Positions 18,084-26,215 of a stretch of 64,000 nt of DNA are shown piece after piece. The DNA lies in NCBI RefSeq assembly GCF_029835735.1, contig NZ_JAOEAL010000001.1, forward strand, positions 1,674,001-1,738,000, in the 5' to 3' direction. Below the pieces are notes generated by a model. That model ran no database searches. It saw only the letters and a list, made by a program, of their open reading frames with translations, and was not told the DNA's origin. Numbering within the stretch: position 1 is the stretch's first letter; every line of letters starts with the position of its first letter. Source of the DNA: Shewanella sp. GD04112 (GTDB lineage: Bacteria > Pseudomonadota > Gammaproteobacteria > Enterobacterales > Shewanellaceae). The position numbers and the translations under genes were made by a program.

Positions 18084-19106
18084 TTGGATTACTCTCATAT
18101 AGAAAGAGCGAAAGCAATTGAAGATCTCAATCATAATTGTAATGAATACCTTGACTTAAGAGAGCGTGATAAAGGTAAAGGCACTGCTTATGGTTATCAA
18201 TGTCAATTTTGCGGTGAGTTTCGAGGTGGTGAAGTTAGTAAAAAGAAAGTACAGCAAGTACCTAGTCGGTATGACTCCGAGCTTTTGGATGTGTATTTCA
18301 ATAAAATAAAACAAATAAACACAGCCCTTTATCCAACATCTCATATTCCAAAGGTCGTATATAACCCGATTGATCATAGCTCTGAAATTGAAAATTTAAT
18401 TAATAAATATTGTGAGGAAAACAGTCTCGAACGCAGCAATGTATTCAGAATTTTTCTATCAAGACAACGTGAAAAATACATAGAAAATGAATTCAATAGT
18501 AATTGGCAGAGCGAACAACAGTTACATGCTTGGTTTATGGAAAACCTGTCTGAACACTTTGATATATATAGTGAAGTCAAAGGCAGTGGTTTTGTTAATC
18601 GACAAAAACGAAATTTAAGGATTGACTTCGTTATAAAAGCAAAACCTAAGTTGATCCAACATGGATTCACAGATCAATATATTGGTGTCGAAGCGAAGTA
18701 TCTCAGTCCCAAAGAAGGTAAGGGGTTTGCAGGGAAAAGTTCCTCTGGAGTATTTCAAGCCCTGAGCTATTGGTATTCTGGAGCAAGGTGGTGGTTACCA
18801 GAAAAAGAAAGTGAAATTGAACTAGCAAGCGTTCTTATGTTCAGTAATTTATCATTTCAAGATGAATCGGACGCGATGTTTAACACACTAGATGATCATT
18901 ATCGTAAAGTATGGAGATCATATTTGAGTATTGCCAATCATGCCAATGTGGGGGAATTGTTAGTTCGCACATATAAAGGAGCTCTCAGCTACTGGAGTAT
19001 GTCATATAATGGTTCAAAATATTATTCTATGTATGCTTCTGGTGATTATCACAAAGGAACCCCAAATGTGATCAACAAACATAGAATTGGAAATGCTAAA
19101 GCGTGA
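18084..19106 (+). CDS. Cassette gene 2: predicted PD-(D/E)XK nuclease with zinc-finger-like start
   Basis: The 340-residue protein shows the PD-(D/E)XK nuclease pattern in order: Asp181 in LRIDFVIKAK, Glu203 and Lys205 in YIGVEAKYLS, and a RecB-like QxxxY at Gln225-Tyr229. Near the N-terminus, Cys19 with the pair Cys40/Cys43 (CQFCG) could bind zinc. I do not recognise a named family; DNA cleavage or anti-phage activity is inference. The start is TTG 18084 with GGAG eight bases upstream. It lies 28 bases after attC-like site B and is AT-rich, consistent with a mobile cassette. Confidence 0.75.
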   Translation: MDYSHIERAKAIEDLNHNCNEYLDLRERDKGKGTAYGYQCQFCGEFRGGEVSKKKVQQVPSRYDSELLDVYFNKIKQINTALYPTSHIPKVVYNPIDHSSEIENLINKYCEENSLERSNVFRIFLSRQREKYIENEFNSNWQSEQQLHAWFMENLSEHFDIYSEVKGSGFVNRQKRNLRIDFVIKAKPKLIQHGFTDQYIGVEAKYLSPKEGKGFAGKSSSGVFQALSYWYSGARWWLPEKESEIELASVLMFSNLSFQDESDAMFNTLDDHYRKVWRSYLSIANHANVGELLVRTYKGALSYWSMSYNGSKYYSMYASGDYHKGTPNVINKHRIGNAKA

Positions 19107-19400
19107 TTATAACAAATAGTTTAAGAGTGATTCAGCACGCGTGGCATTTTTGATATACGTTGAACTAAGCCGCTGCGCGGAGCTTAACTGCGATTTAGTG
19201 GAATGATTAACCTGCTCGAATCAGCTAGACTTAAAAAGATGCGATGGAACACAACCATGACAAAGGATTTTCAATAAAATACGCAGAAACTACGCAATAT
19301 TATTTGTTCAAAACAGCTCCGCAGCTCAGGCCTTGCCTCAAAAAAAGCAAATTCCTATAGCATTAAGCATACCAATTAATTGTGATTTGGCAGCGACCAA
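19107..19400. other. Non-coding part of the cassette array with a half attC
   Basis: At 19112-19165 the sequence TTATAACAAATAGTTTAAG and then GCACGCGTGGCATTTTTG resembles the 5' half of a Vibrio-type attC (VCR), but no matching 3' half is seen before 19400. Bases 19341-19400 repeat those at 17221-17285. No open reading frame of note. Confidence 0.5.
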
Positions 19401-19460
19401 GTCCAACAAACGATTTATGCCCTGCCAACAGCGCAGCGTACAAATACTAAGATGTTAGGT
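19401..19460 (+). repeat. attC-like site C
   Basis: Sixty bases start with GTCCAAC (RYYYAAC) and end with GTTAGGT (GTTRRRY). The inside is closely related to attC-like site A, including TTTATGCCCTGC and CAGCGCAGCG. The next gene starts about 20 bases downstream. Confidence 0.8.
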
Positions 19461-19482
19461 AACTAAATCAGGAGTTGTGAGT

Positions 19483-20182
19483 TTGAATCAAAGACAAAAT
19501 CAGTTTTTACACTATCTTGGAAATACTCTCTCTGAGTTAGAGTATCGACTTAATGAAATTCTAAATTTATGTGATAGATCCATTGAACAATATCAAAATG
19601 GAAATTCAGAGACCAAAGGTCAAGAACTTAACTTTGCATTTTCTGCATTCAGTGGGCAATTACAAACCATAAAGGATGTATTACCTGTAATATCTGGGGA
19701 ACAAATATCTTGGTCAATGCTTGGGACTGTTAGGCATGCAAAATTTATCAAAGGTTGTCGTAATGCTATAACTCATGATGGTCAACAAGTTATCAATATG
19801 TGGGTAAAAGGAAAATATTACGTAGCTTGCGACTTTCATCGGATAACCTCTAAAGGGGTGGAGCTCATTTTTGCTCCTTCTGAAGATATTGCTACTATCT
19901 GCACTGAGTTTACGCTAGGCCTCCTCGACTTAGTTAAACAATGTTTAGATGGCCTAGTTTATGATTTAAGTGAGAGTCAGTCTTTGTATGATGTTCGTTT
20001 TTATGATGCCGCAATTCGTCATCCAGCAATCAGCAATTCGTCATCCAGCAATCAGCAATTCTGTTCGAGAAATGTACGTTGATGTAGATAAAAGTAAATT
20101 AGAGCAACCTGTTGACTTAACTGCTGAACTAAATTCTAAAATTGATAAACTACGCCTAATATGCACCTCGGTACATACTTAA
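19483..20182 (+). pseudogene. Cassette gene 3: HEPN-like protein, frame broken by a 22-bp duplication
   Basis: The first 176 codons encode a helical protein with the motif Arg93-x4-His98 in GCRNAITHDG, which fits the RX4-6H active site of HEPN RNase domains; this assignment is inference. At 20011-20054 a 22-bp unit is present twice, shifting the frame so the current product ends at 20082. With one copy removed, the frame runs on through SNSVREMYVDVDKSKLEQPV to a stop at 20180-20182 that overlaps the next attC-like site. The start is probably TTG 19483 (AGGAG eight bases upstream); GTG 19477 is possible. Whether the longer tail is needed is unknown. Confidence 0.65.
20011..20061 (+). repeat. 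22-bp tandem duplication inside cassette gene 3
   Basis: Two perfect copies of a 22-base unit that starts GCAATTCGTC (20011-20032 and 20033-20054) are followed by the first seven bases of a third. Twenty-two is not a multiple of three, so gain or loss of a copy changes the reading frame of the gene. Confidence 0.95.
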
Positions 20183-20270
20183 CAAACGCCTCAAGTGAGC
20201 CGGGGTGGTTACGGTTGTTGTGTTTGAGTTTAGTGGTAATGCGTTGTTACCCCTTAACGCGGCGTTAATC
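20177..20270 (+). repeat. attC-like site D, VCR type
   Basis: Starts ACTTAACAAACGCCTCAAG, contains the GTTGTTGTGTTTGAGTTTAG block familiar from Vibrio cholerae repeats, and ends GCGGCGTTAATC. The outer arms TTAAC...GGCGTTAA pair. It is about 94 bases long and lies immediately after cassette gene 3. Confidence 0.8.
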
Positions 20271-20437
20271 CATAGATATTTTAACCTGTTTTTCACCTGG
20301 GCCTCGGGGTCCACATAAATCAAATTGCCTGGTTTAAAATCGGGAGATTTGTTCTTGCCTTTCACCCTCAGAATAAACGAGCGCTTACTGCATCTGATCG
20401 GGTAGGGTAAAGCTCTACATCGAGGGGAGAGGGTTAT

Positions 20438-20560
20438 TTACTTTTTAGGTAAACGTCCGCCGCTGGCTAAGCACTCTTCAATGGTTTGATATGGGGTATA
20501 GGTTTTGGTGCGCTTATAAGAGCGGCTGGATTTGTCGTGGCAAATATCGTTTTTGCTCAT
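20438..20560 (-). CDS. Small unrecognised ORF or gene remnant, 40 codons
   Basis: From ATG 20560 the product begins MSKNDICHDKSS and ends LASGGRLPKK, with Cys-His early and a Cys in IEECLASGG. The pattern looks like a real protein tail and not random sequence, but no ribosome binding site is visible and the frame upstream closes within 20 codons. It may be the end of a gene lost at the border of the cassette array. Bases 20271-20437 between attC-like site D and this ORF show nothing else. Confidence 0.35.
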   Translation of the reverse strand: MSKNDICHDKSSRSYKRTKTYTPYQTIEECLASGGRLPKK

Positions 20561-20915
20561 TCGTGGGTATGAATGCGTAAGATGTGAAATAAGGTATTTA
20601 TCTTTACTTTAGCGATAGGTAAATAGTGATAAAGATCGCGTTTTTATTTTTTAATTAAGCTACACTGCCGATTAATTAATCAGGCGAAATTATCTTTTAG
20701 TTTTTAAACGTTTAGCAAATTTAATTTAACCAAAAAATTACATTTTATGGTGGATTTGGGGTAATTTGCGACTCGGGGGAGTAAAGCGGTAAATGGGTTC
20801 TATGCTTAATGTACTACCACAACTGACGTTCACTTTAGGTGAGTGGGTATTGCATAAGGATATCAGGATGTCTGGGATTGAAAAACGCCGTCGCCTTCAT
20901 TGGCGGGAGTCAGAT
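20561..20915. other. AT-rich intergenic stretch
   Basis: About 350 bases without a supported gene. The middle (20600-20760) is rich in A and T and probably holds the promoter of the gene at 20916. An open frame from 20793 leads into that gene but has no good ribosome binding site. Confidence 0.5.
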
Positions 20916-21227
20916 ATGCAAAATCGAGAAATTATTGGTCGTTGGTTAGATGAGCGTCCACTGCTTGGTGACAAAATTACCCTCTATAAAGAAGCGGACA
21001 AATATTATTTAGAAACCTGGTTTAGCGATGGCTGCCATAGTTTGGATGAAGTGAGTCTGTCCGATACGCCGCAGGGCCAAAAAGTGGAAGATGTCGGCGG
21101 CAACTTCTTCGGTGAATATTTTATGGTGACGCCTGCCATGCAACTGCAGTTTTGCAATGAGCAGGGCAGTTATTTCCAAGTCGATAAGTTGATGGCGGAT
21201 ATTGATTTCAATCAGCGCGTGGCTTAA
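20916..21227 (+). CDS. Conserved-looking hypothetical protein, 103 residues
   Basis: Not recognised. From ATG 20916 (GGGAG seven bases upstream) the protein starts MQNREIIGRWLDERPLLGDK. It has no signal peptide or membrane helix, and aromatic residues alternate through YYLETWF, FFGEYFMV and GSYFQV, suggesting a small beta-rich fold. The frame is open further upstream to 20793, but that part has no good ribosome binding site. It is a single gene followed by a hairpin terminator. Confidence 0.75.
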   Translation: MQNREIIGRWLDERPLLGDKITLYKEADKYYLETWFSDGCHSLDEVSLSDTPQGQKVEDVGGNFFGEYFMVTPAMQLQFCNEQGSYFQVDKLMADIDFNQRVA

Positions 21228-21287
21228 TGAGTCGCAGTGAAATACGCTAATCAATAAATCGGCAAATACCAAGCCGATTGGCTAAAT

Positions 21288-21320
21288 ACGAGGTCGCTTA
21301 AGGCGACCTCGTGTCTTTTT
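21288..21320. terminator. Terminator after the 103-residue protein gene
   Basis: Perfect 10-bp stem ACGAGGTCGC/GCGACCTCGT followed by GTCTTTTT on the plus strand. It also lies just past the end of the convergent pseudouridine synthase gene and may serve both. Confidence 0.85.
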
Positions 21321-21362
21321 AGGGCTTATCCATTAATTAGGGTTATTGATTAAGGTTATGCG

Positions 21363-22034
21363 CTAAACCGAGAACGGATGTTTGCTGTAAAAATGCATGG
21401 CTTTACCCGAGTAAGGATGGGTAAAACGTAAACTTTGGGCGTGAAGGCTGAGTCTCGGTCTGGCCTTGATCACTTCATCATCGCCATAAAATTCATCCCC
21501 AAGAATGGGATGCCCTAAGGCGAGCATATGCACCCTGAGCTGGTGGGTACGACCCGTTTGTGGCGTTAATTCGACTAAGGTGCTGTTTTCGCGTCTTTCT
21601 AGCACTCGGTAATGGGTCAGAGCACTCTTTGCGCCAGCCGTCCCCGCCGTTTGAGTCTTTTGATAGGGCGGGTGCTCGGGATCGGGCGCGATGGCTAAAT
21701 CAATTATCCCAGCATCCTTTGCAATCAAACCCATGACCTCGGCGATATACACTTTCTCGTTTTGCCTATCTTGGAACTGGGTTTTTAACTGGGACTCGGC
21801 CTTTTTGTTGCGAGCAAACACCATAATGCCTGAGGTGGCGCAATCGAGTCGATGCACGAGAATGGTGTCAGGATACAAGCGTTGTAGTCGGGTGAGGGCA
21901 CAATCGAAGGTATGTGCGGCTCGGCCGGGGTTAGACAACAATCCAGAAGGTTTATTAATAATGATCAAATCCCTATCTTGATAGCGAAGATCTATCCAAG
22001 GGACTGAAGGGGGCTGGTAATCAAATATCTGCAT
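21363..22034 (-). CDS. rluA: RluA-family pseudouridine synthase
   Basis: The 223-residue protein has the family signature HRLDCATSG with catalytic Asp64, the same residue number as in E. coli RluA, and the conserved GRTHQLRVHM block. RluA makes pseudouridine 746 in 23S rRNA and 32 in some tRNAs. The length and lack of an S4 domain agree with RluA and not with RluC or RluD. It is divergent to nothing nearby and ends against the bidirectional hairpin at 21288. Confidence 0.88.
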   Translation of the reverse strand: MQIFDYQPPSVPWIDLRYQDRDLIIINKPSGLLSNPGRAAHTFDCALTRLQRLYPDTILVHRLDCATSGIMVFARNKKAESQLKTQFQDRQNEKVYIAEVMGLIAKDAGIIDLAIAPDPEHPPYQKTQTAGTAGAKSALTHYRVLERRENSTLVELTPQTGRTHQLRVHMLALGHPILGDEFYGDDEVIKARPRLSLHAQSLRFTHPYSGKAMHFYSKHPFSV

Positions 22035-22129
22035 CGTATCCTCATCATTTGCGCGGCCATACTAGCAAAATATCAGTCACTAAGCAGTATATTCTCGAGC
22101 TGGCATTAGCTGAGGCTGTTAAAACTGAA

Positions 22130-22684
22130 CTAGAACTGAGCCAACCACAATCTGAACTTCATGCCCCAAGTCGAGGTGACTCCCGAGGTGAGATAACGAA
22201 TTTCCCCTTGGGTATCGATAATATAAATAGCCGGAAATGCCATCGCGCCCCACTGAGTACTTCGCTCACCATTGTCATCGTTTAGCACCGGAAAGTGATA
22301 TTGATGCTCGTCTATATAGCGCTGGATCTCGCGATCACTGCCAGAAGCCACGGCCACTGAAATCACCTTATGGTCTTGGCTGATACTCTCAACCATAGGG
22401 GAGGTGACGCGGCACACCGGACACCAAGTGCCCCAGAAATACACCAATGTTGGCTCACTCTTCGCGACATTAAGCGCAAGCTGGCTGCCATCAATGGCAA
22501 TACCGCTTAATACTGGCGCTTGGCCGGTGATCATATCCCGTTGCAAATAGAGGCTGACGCCGTAGAGCACCAGCGCCATGATGCAAAGATCCCTAAGCTG
22601 TTTAAGCCAAAAGCGCGGGCTTTGCAGTTTTTGGCGCCAACTGAGTGGTTGAGCTGGCTTAGGGCTTGAGTTTGCTGACGTCAC
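22130..22684 (-). CDS. Membrane-anchored thioredoxin-like oxidoreductase (ScsD/TlpA type)
   Basis: The 184-residue protein has an N-terminal membrane anchor (about residues 30-46) and a periplasmic thioredoxin fold with the active-site pair Cys88 and Cys91 in WGTWCPVCRV. It resembles ScsD/TlpA-type disulfide oxidoreductases, which reduce or exchange disulfides in the periplasm. It stands alone, without other scs genes, so the partner is unknown. Confidence 0.85.
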   Translation of the reverse strand: MTSANSSPKPAQPLSWRQKLQSPRFWLKQLRDLCIMALVLYGVSLYLQRDMITGQAPVLSGIAIDGSQLALNVAKSEPTLVYFWGTWCPVCRVTSPMVESISQDHKVISVAVASGSDREIQRYIDEHQYHFPVLNDDNGERSTQWGAMAFPAIYIIDTQGEIRYLTSGVTSTWGMKFRLWLAQF

Positions 22685-22788
22685 TGTGACGGGAACCTCA
22701 CTGAATAGGCGTTATCGCAAAGGCGTTAGAGTAAACGCTTAGGCTTAAACAAGGCTTGATACCAGAATGCAGGCGTTCGACTTCGAGC

Positions 22789-23415
22789 TTAGTCTGCTGA
22801 GCCACTGGGTAAATAGTCACTCGGGGTTTTACGACTCCAAATACGGGTGTAGGCCATCAACTGAGGGTAGAAGGTGCGAAAGGCGGTTTCTGTCTCAATC
22901 TGCATTTTCGCTAACAGTTTATCCGCGCCGTTAAATAAGGCACTGTGCGGATGACCTTTTGCCCGTTGCGCTAATGCCTGTTGAATGCCTTTAGGCGTGG
23001 CGTAAGCGTTTAACCAATCTTGACGGCGCATATCGGCGATGATGTCCTGACAGGATTGTGGGTGATACTCATCGCTTTGCGCGGCAAATTCTGCCAGTTC
23101 GCGATAGGCTTTTTGGCTAAACTCGGGCAGCGGTAGGTGATGATATTCTTCCCAGTAGTAAGCTAAATAATGATCGAAACTTACGAACATCAAATCTGCT
23201 GCTATGCTTGTTAACTGGGCAGGGAACAGGGCCATCAGCTCTTGGGTCAGTTCATGAGTGGCGCAGAGCTGATTGATTTCTTGGTTTAACCACAGTCCTT
23301 GGCGAAGTGCTTGTGGCGCAGAATCGATTGGCGCGGTGATAAAATTGCCTGCCAGATTGGCGCCTAGGTGGGTTTTACTGATCTCGGCCAGATGTAAGTG
23401 TGTAAGAATGTTCAT
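22789..23415 (-). CDS. acpH: Acyl carrier protein phosphodiesterase
   Basis: The 208-residue protein starts MNILTHLHLAEIS and ends with a TFYPQLMAY block, both typical of AcpH. The family has an HD-like fold; conserved SFDHYLAYYW is visible near residue 83. AcpH removes the phosphopantetheine group from acyl carrier protein. In E. coli acpH is also divergent to queA, and here only one small gene separates them. Confidence 0.88.
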   Translation of the reverse strand: MNILTHLHLAEISKTHLGANLAGNFITAPIDSAPQALRQGLWLNQEINQLCATHELTQELMALFPAQLTSIAADLMFVSFDHYLAYYWEEYHHLPLPEFSQKAYRELAEFAAQSDEYHPQSCQDIIADMRRQDWLNAYATPKGIQQALAQRAKGHPHSALFNGADKLLAKMQIETETAFRTFYPQLMAYTRIWSRKTPSDYLPSGSAD

Positions 23416-23597
23416 TTTTTGTGCTTGGTTAATCGCGTTAGTTCACGGTATCATGGGCGGGCGCGCTGAGGAAAGCGCAAATAGGCAAAAATCGTGTGCT
23501 TTTCTAAGGGAGTGCTTACGTTAGCGTTTCAATTGGAGGGTAAATGCTGACGCGGGACTGAAAATGCACCAATCAATTAACCTGTTAAGGATCATGG

Positions 23598-23801
23598 ATG
23601 ATGTGGAACTGGTTTACCAAAATGCTCGGTAAAGACGAGCGCCCTAAGCGTAAAAAAGTGCTTGTCGATATTCCCTATGAGCAACATAGCTTTCGTATGG
23701 ATCATTTTTCGCGGACTCGGCCTAAATATGATGTCGACGATGCGTTAGCCTCAAATGTGCTAAATGAGTCAGACGCGGATATGGATATCGCGAACAAGTA
23801 A
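23598..23801 (+). CDS. Small hypothetical protein, 67 residues
   Basis: A short soluble protein starts MMWNWFTKMLGKDERPKRKK and continues through a basic stretch and an acidic C-terminus (NESDADMD). AAGGA lies seven bases upstream of ATG 23598. It sits between acpH and queA, 64 bases before queA, and may be co-transcribed with it. Function unknown. Confidence 0.7.
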   Translation: MMWNWFTKMLGKDERPKRKKVLVDIPYEQHSFRMDHFSRTRPKYDVDDALASNVLNESDADMDIANK

Positions 23802-23865
23802 TCTTGATCTTATTGGCCTCTAACCATAGACTAGCCGCCGTTCTAAGCTATCTAGAGGCCTTTGC

Positions 23866-24903
23866 ATGCGCGTAACAGACTTTTCCTTCGTTCTCCCCGA
23901 CGAACTCATCGCTCGTTATCCCATGGCGCAACGCAATGCGTCACGTCTGTTAACCTTAGATGGCAATACTGGCACGCTCGCCGATAAACAGTTTACCGAT
24001 CTGCTGGGGATGATTAATCCCGGCGATTTAATGGTATTCAACAATACCCGGGTGATCCCAGCGCGTTTATTTGGCCAAAAGGCCAGTGGTGGCAAACTCG
24101 AGATTTTAGTTGAGCGTATGCTCGACGATAAGCGCATCCTCGCCCATGTGCGTAGCTCTAAATCCCCGAAGGTAGACAGCATTATTCACCTCGATGGCGG
24201 TTATGAGATGAAGATGGCAGCGCGCCATGACGCCTTATTTGAACTCGAACTCTTATCCGAACTGACGATTTTAGAAGTGCTCGAAGCAGTAGGGCATATG
24301 CCACTGCCTCCTTATATCGACCGTCCCGATGAGGATGCCGATAAAGAGCGCTATCAAACCGTCTATAACCAAAACCCCGGAGCGGTTGCCGCGCCAACGG
24401 CGGGATTACACTTTGACGATGCAATGCTCGATGCCTTAAAGGCCAAGGGCGTGAATATCGCGTTTGTGACCTTGCACGTCGGCGCAGGGACTTTCCAACC
24501 TGTGCGCGTTGATAACGTGCTCGAGCACAAAATGCATTCCGAGTGGGCCAATGTGCCGCAGGATGTAGTGGATTTAATTGCCCAAACTAAAGCGGCGGGC
24601 AAGCGTGTGGTTGCTGTGGGCACGACGTCTGTGCGCTCACTGGAGAGTGCGGCCCGAGCAAGTGAAGGCGAACTGAAAGCCTTTAGCGGCGATACCGATA
24701 TCTTTATCTACCCTGGGTATCAGTTCCAAATCGTCGATGCCATGATCACTAACTTCCATCTGCCGGAATCGACGCTCATCATGTTGGTCAGTGCCTTTGC
24801 CGGTTTTGATCATGTTATGGCGGCGTATCAACACGCAATCACGCAAAAATATCGCTTCTTTAGCTATGGCGATGCCATGTTTGTGACGAAAAAAGCTCAC
24901 TAG
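23866..24903 (+). CDS. queA: S-adenosylmethionine:tRNA ribosyltransferase-isomerase
   Basis: The 345-residue protein matches QueA: MRVTDFSFVLPDELIARYP at the start, GDLMVFNNTRVIPARL near 50, PTAGLHFDD, FVTLHVGAGTFQPV and ITNFHLPESTL near the end. It transfers the ribosyl part of S-adenosylmethionine to preQ1 in tRNA to make epoxyqueuosine. It lies directly before tgt, the preceding step in queuosine synthesis. Confidence 0.97.
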   Translation: MRVTDFSFVLPDELIARYPMAQRNASRLLTLDGNTGTLADKQFTDLLGMINPGDLMVFNNTRVIPARLFGQKASGGKLEILVERMLDDKRILAHVRSSKSPKVDSIIHLDGGYEMKMAARHDALFELELLSELTILEVLEAVGHMPLPPYIDRPDEDADKERYQTVYNQNPGAVAAPTAGLHFDDAMLDALKAKGVNIAFVTLHVGAGTFQPVRVDNVLEHKMHSEWANVPQDVVDLIAQTKAAGKRVVAVGTTSVRSLESAARASEGELKAFSGDTDIFIYPGYQFQIVDAMITNFHLPESTLIMLVSAFAGFDHVMAAYQHAITQKYRFFSYGDAMFVTKKAH

Positions 24904-24925
24904 ACCAAGATTTTGTTTTAAAATA

Positions 24926-24959
24926 GCCGCCCACATTGAGTTTGGGCGGTAATTTTTTT
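24926..24959 (+). terminator. Hairpin between queA and tgt
   Basis: Stem CCGCCCA/TGGGCGG followed by TAATTTTTTT, 24 bases after the queA stop. It suggests that queA and tgt are not fully co-transcribed. Confidence 0.75.
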
Positions 24960-25064
24960 CAGCCAAAGGTTGAACCTTTTGGATCTGCCCCTATCTCTAT
25001 TGTTAATCAAAATGGCGCGTGCCATTACAAATGTAGTCAGACTGTTTATCTGGCGAGGTGAATT

Positions 25065-26189
25065 ATGAAATTTGAACTCGACACTACCGACGGCCGTGCG
25101 CGCCGTGGTCGCTTAATTTTTGAACGCGGCACGGTGGAAACCCCTGCCTTTATGCCTGTTGGTACCTACGGTACGGTAAAAGGCATGACGCCTGAAGAAG
25201 TGCGTGCTACTGGTGCGGACATTCTGCTCGGTAACACTTTCCACCTGTGGTTACGTCCAGGCGAAGAAATCATGCGTAAGCATGGTGACTTGCACGATTT
25301 TATGAACTGGCAGCGTCCTATTCTGACCGATTCGGGCGGTTTCCAAGTGTTCAGTTTGGGTGACATTCGTAAAATTACCGAAGAAGGTGTGCATTTCCGT
25401 TCGCCAATTAATGGCGAGAAAATCTTCTTAGATCCTGAAAAATCAATGCAAATTCAACATGCATTGGGCAGTGATGTGGTGATGATTTTTGACGAATGTA
25501 CTCCGTATCCGGCGACAGAAGATGAAGCGCGCAAGTCAATGCAGATGTCACTGCGTTGGGCTAAGCGTTCACGCGACGAGTTCGACCGTCTGGAAAACCC
25601 CAATTCATTATTCGGGATCATCCAAGGCAGTGTTTATGAAGATTTACGCGACGAGAGCTTAAAAGGCTTAGTCGAAATTGGTTTCGACGGTTATGCCGTC
25701 GGTGGTTTGGCAGTAGGTGAGCCTAAGGAAGACATGCACCGCATTCTTGAGCATGTCTGTCCACAAATTCCTGCGGACAAACCTCGCTATCTGATGGGGG
25801 TCGGTAAGCCAGAGGATTTAGTTGAAGGTGTGCGTCGTGGTATCGACATGTTTGACTGTGTGATGCCAACCCGTAACGCCCGCAACGGTCATCTGTTTAC
25901 CAGTGAAGGTGTGATTAAGATCCGCAATGCGCGTCATCGTGATGACACTTCACCGCTCGATCCTAAGTGTGATTGTTATACCTGTAAAAACTATTCACGG
26001 GCATACCTTTACCATTTAGATCGTTGTAATGAGATTCTGGGTGCGCGTTTAAACACCATTCACAACTTGAGATACTATCAAATGTTAATGGAAGGTTTGC
26101 GCGGGGCGATTGAGACGGGTACATTAGACGCCTTTGTAAAGGACTTCTATACCAGTCAAGGTCGTGAAGTACCAGAGTTAGTCGATTGA
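25065..26189 (+). CDS. tgt: Queuine tRNA-ribosyltransferase (tRNA-guanine transglycosylase)
   Basis: The 374-residue protein exchanges guanine 34 for preQ1 in tRNAs with GUN anticodons. The catalytic acids Asp89 (in LTDSGGFQVF) and Asp264 (in FDCVMPTRNARNG) have the same numbers as in E. coli Tgt. The zinc ligands CDCYTC and a later cysteine and histidine are present. It begins the run tgt-yajC-secD-secF, an arrangement common in gammaproteobacteria. Confidence 0.97.
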   Translation: MKFELDTTDGRARRGRLIFERGTVETPAFMPVGTYGTVKGMTPEEVRATGADILLGNTFHLWLRPGEEIMRKHGDLHDFMNWQRPILTDSGGFQVFSLGDIRKITEEGVHFRSPINGEKIFLDPEKSMQIQHALGSDVVMIFDECTPYPATEDEARKSMQMSLRWAKRSRDEFDRLENPNSLFGIIQGSVYEDLRDESLKGLVEIGFDGYAVGGLAVGEPKEDMHRILEHVCPQIPADKPRYLMGVGKPEDLVEGVRRGIDMFDCVMPTRNARNGHLFTSEGVIKIRNARHRDDTSPLDPKCDCYTCKNYSRAYLYHLDRCNEILGARLNTIHNLRYYQMLMEGLRGAIETGTLDAFVKDFYTSQGREVPELVD

Positions 26190-26215
26190 TTTTTTGCTAA
26201 TAAGAAGAGAAAACT

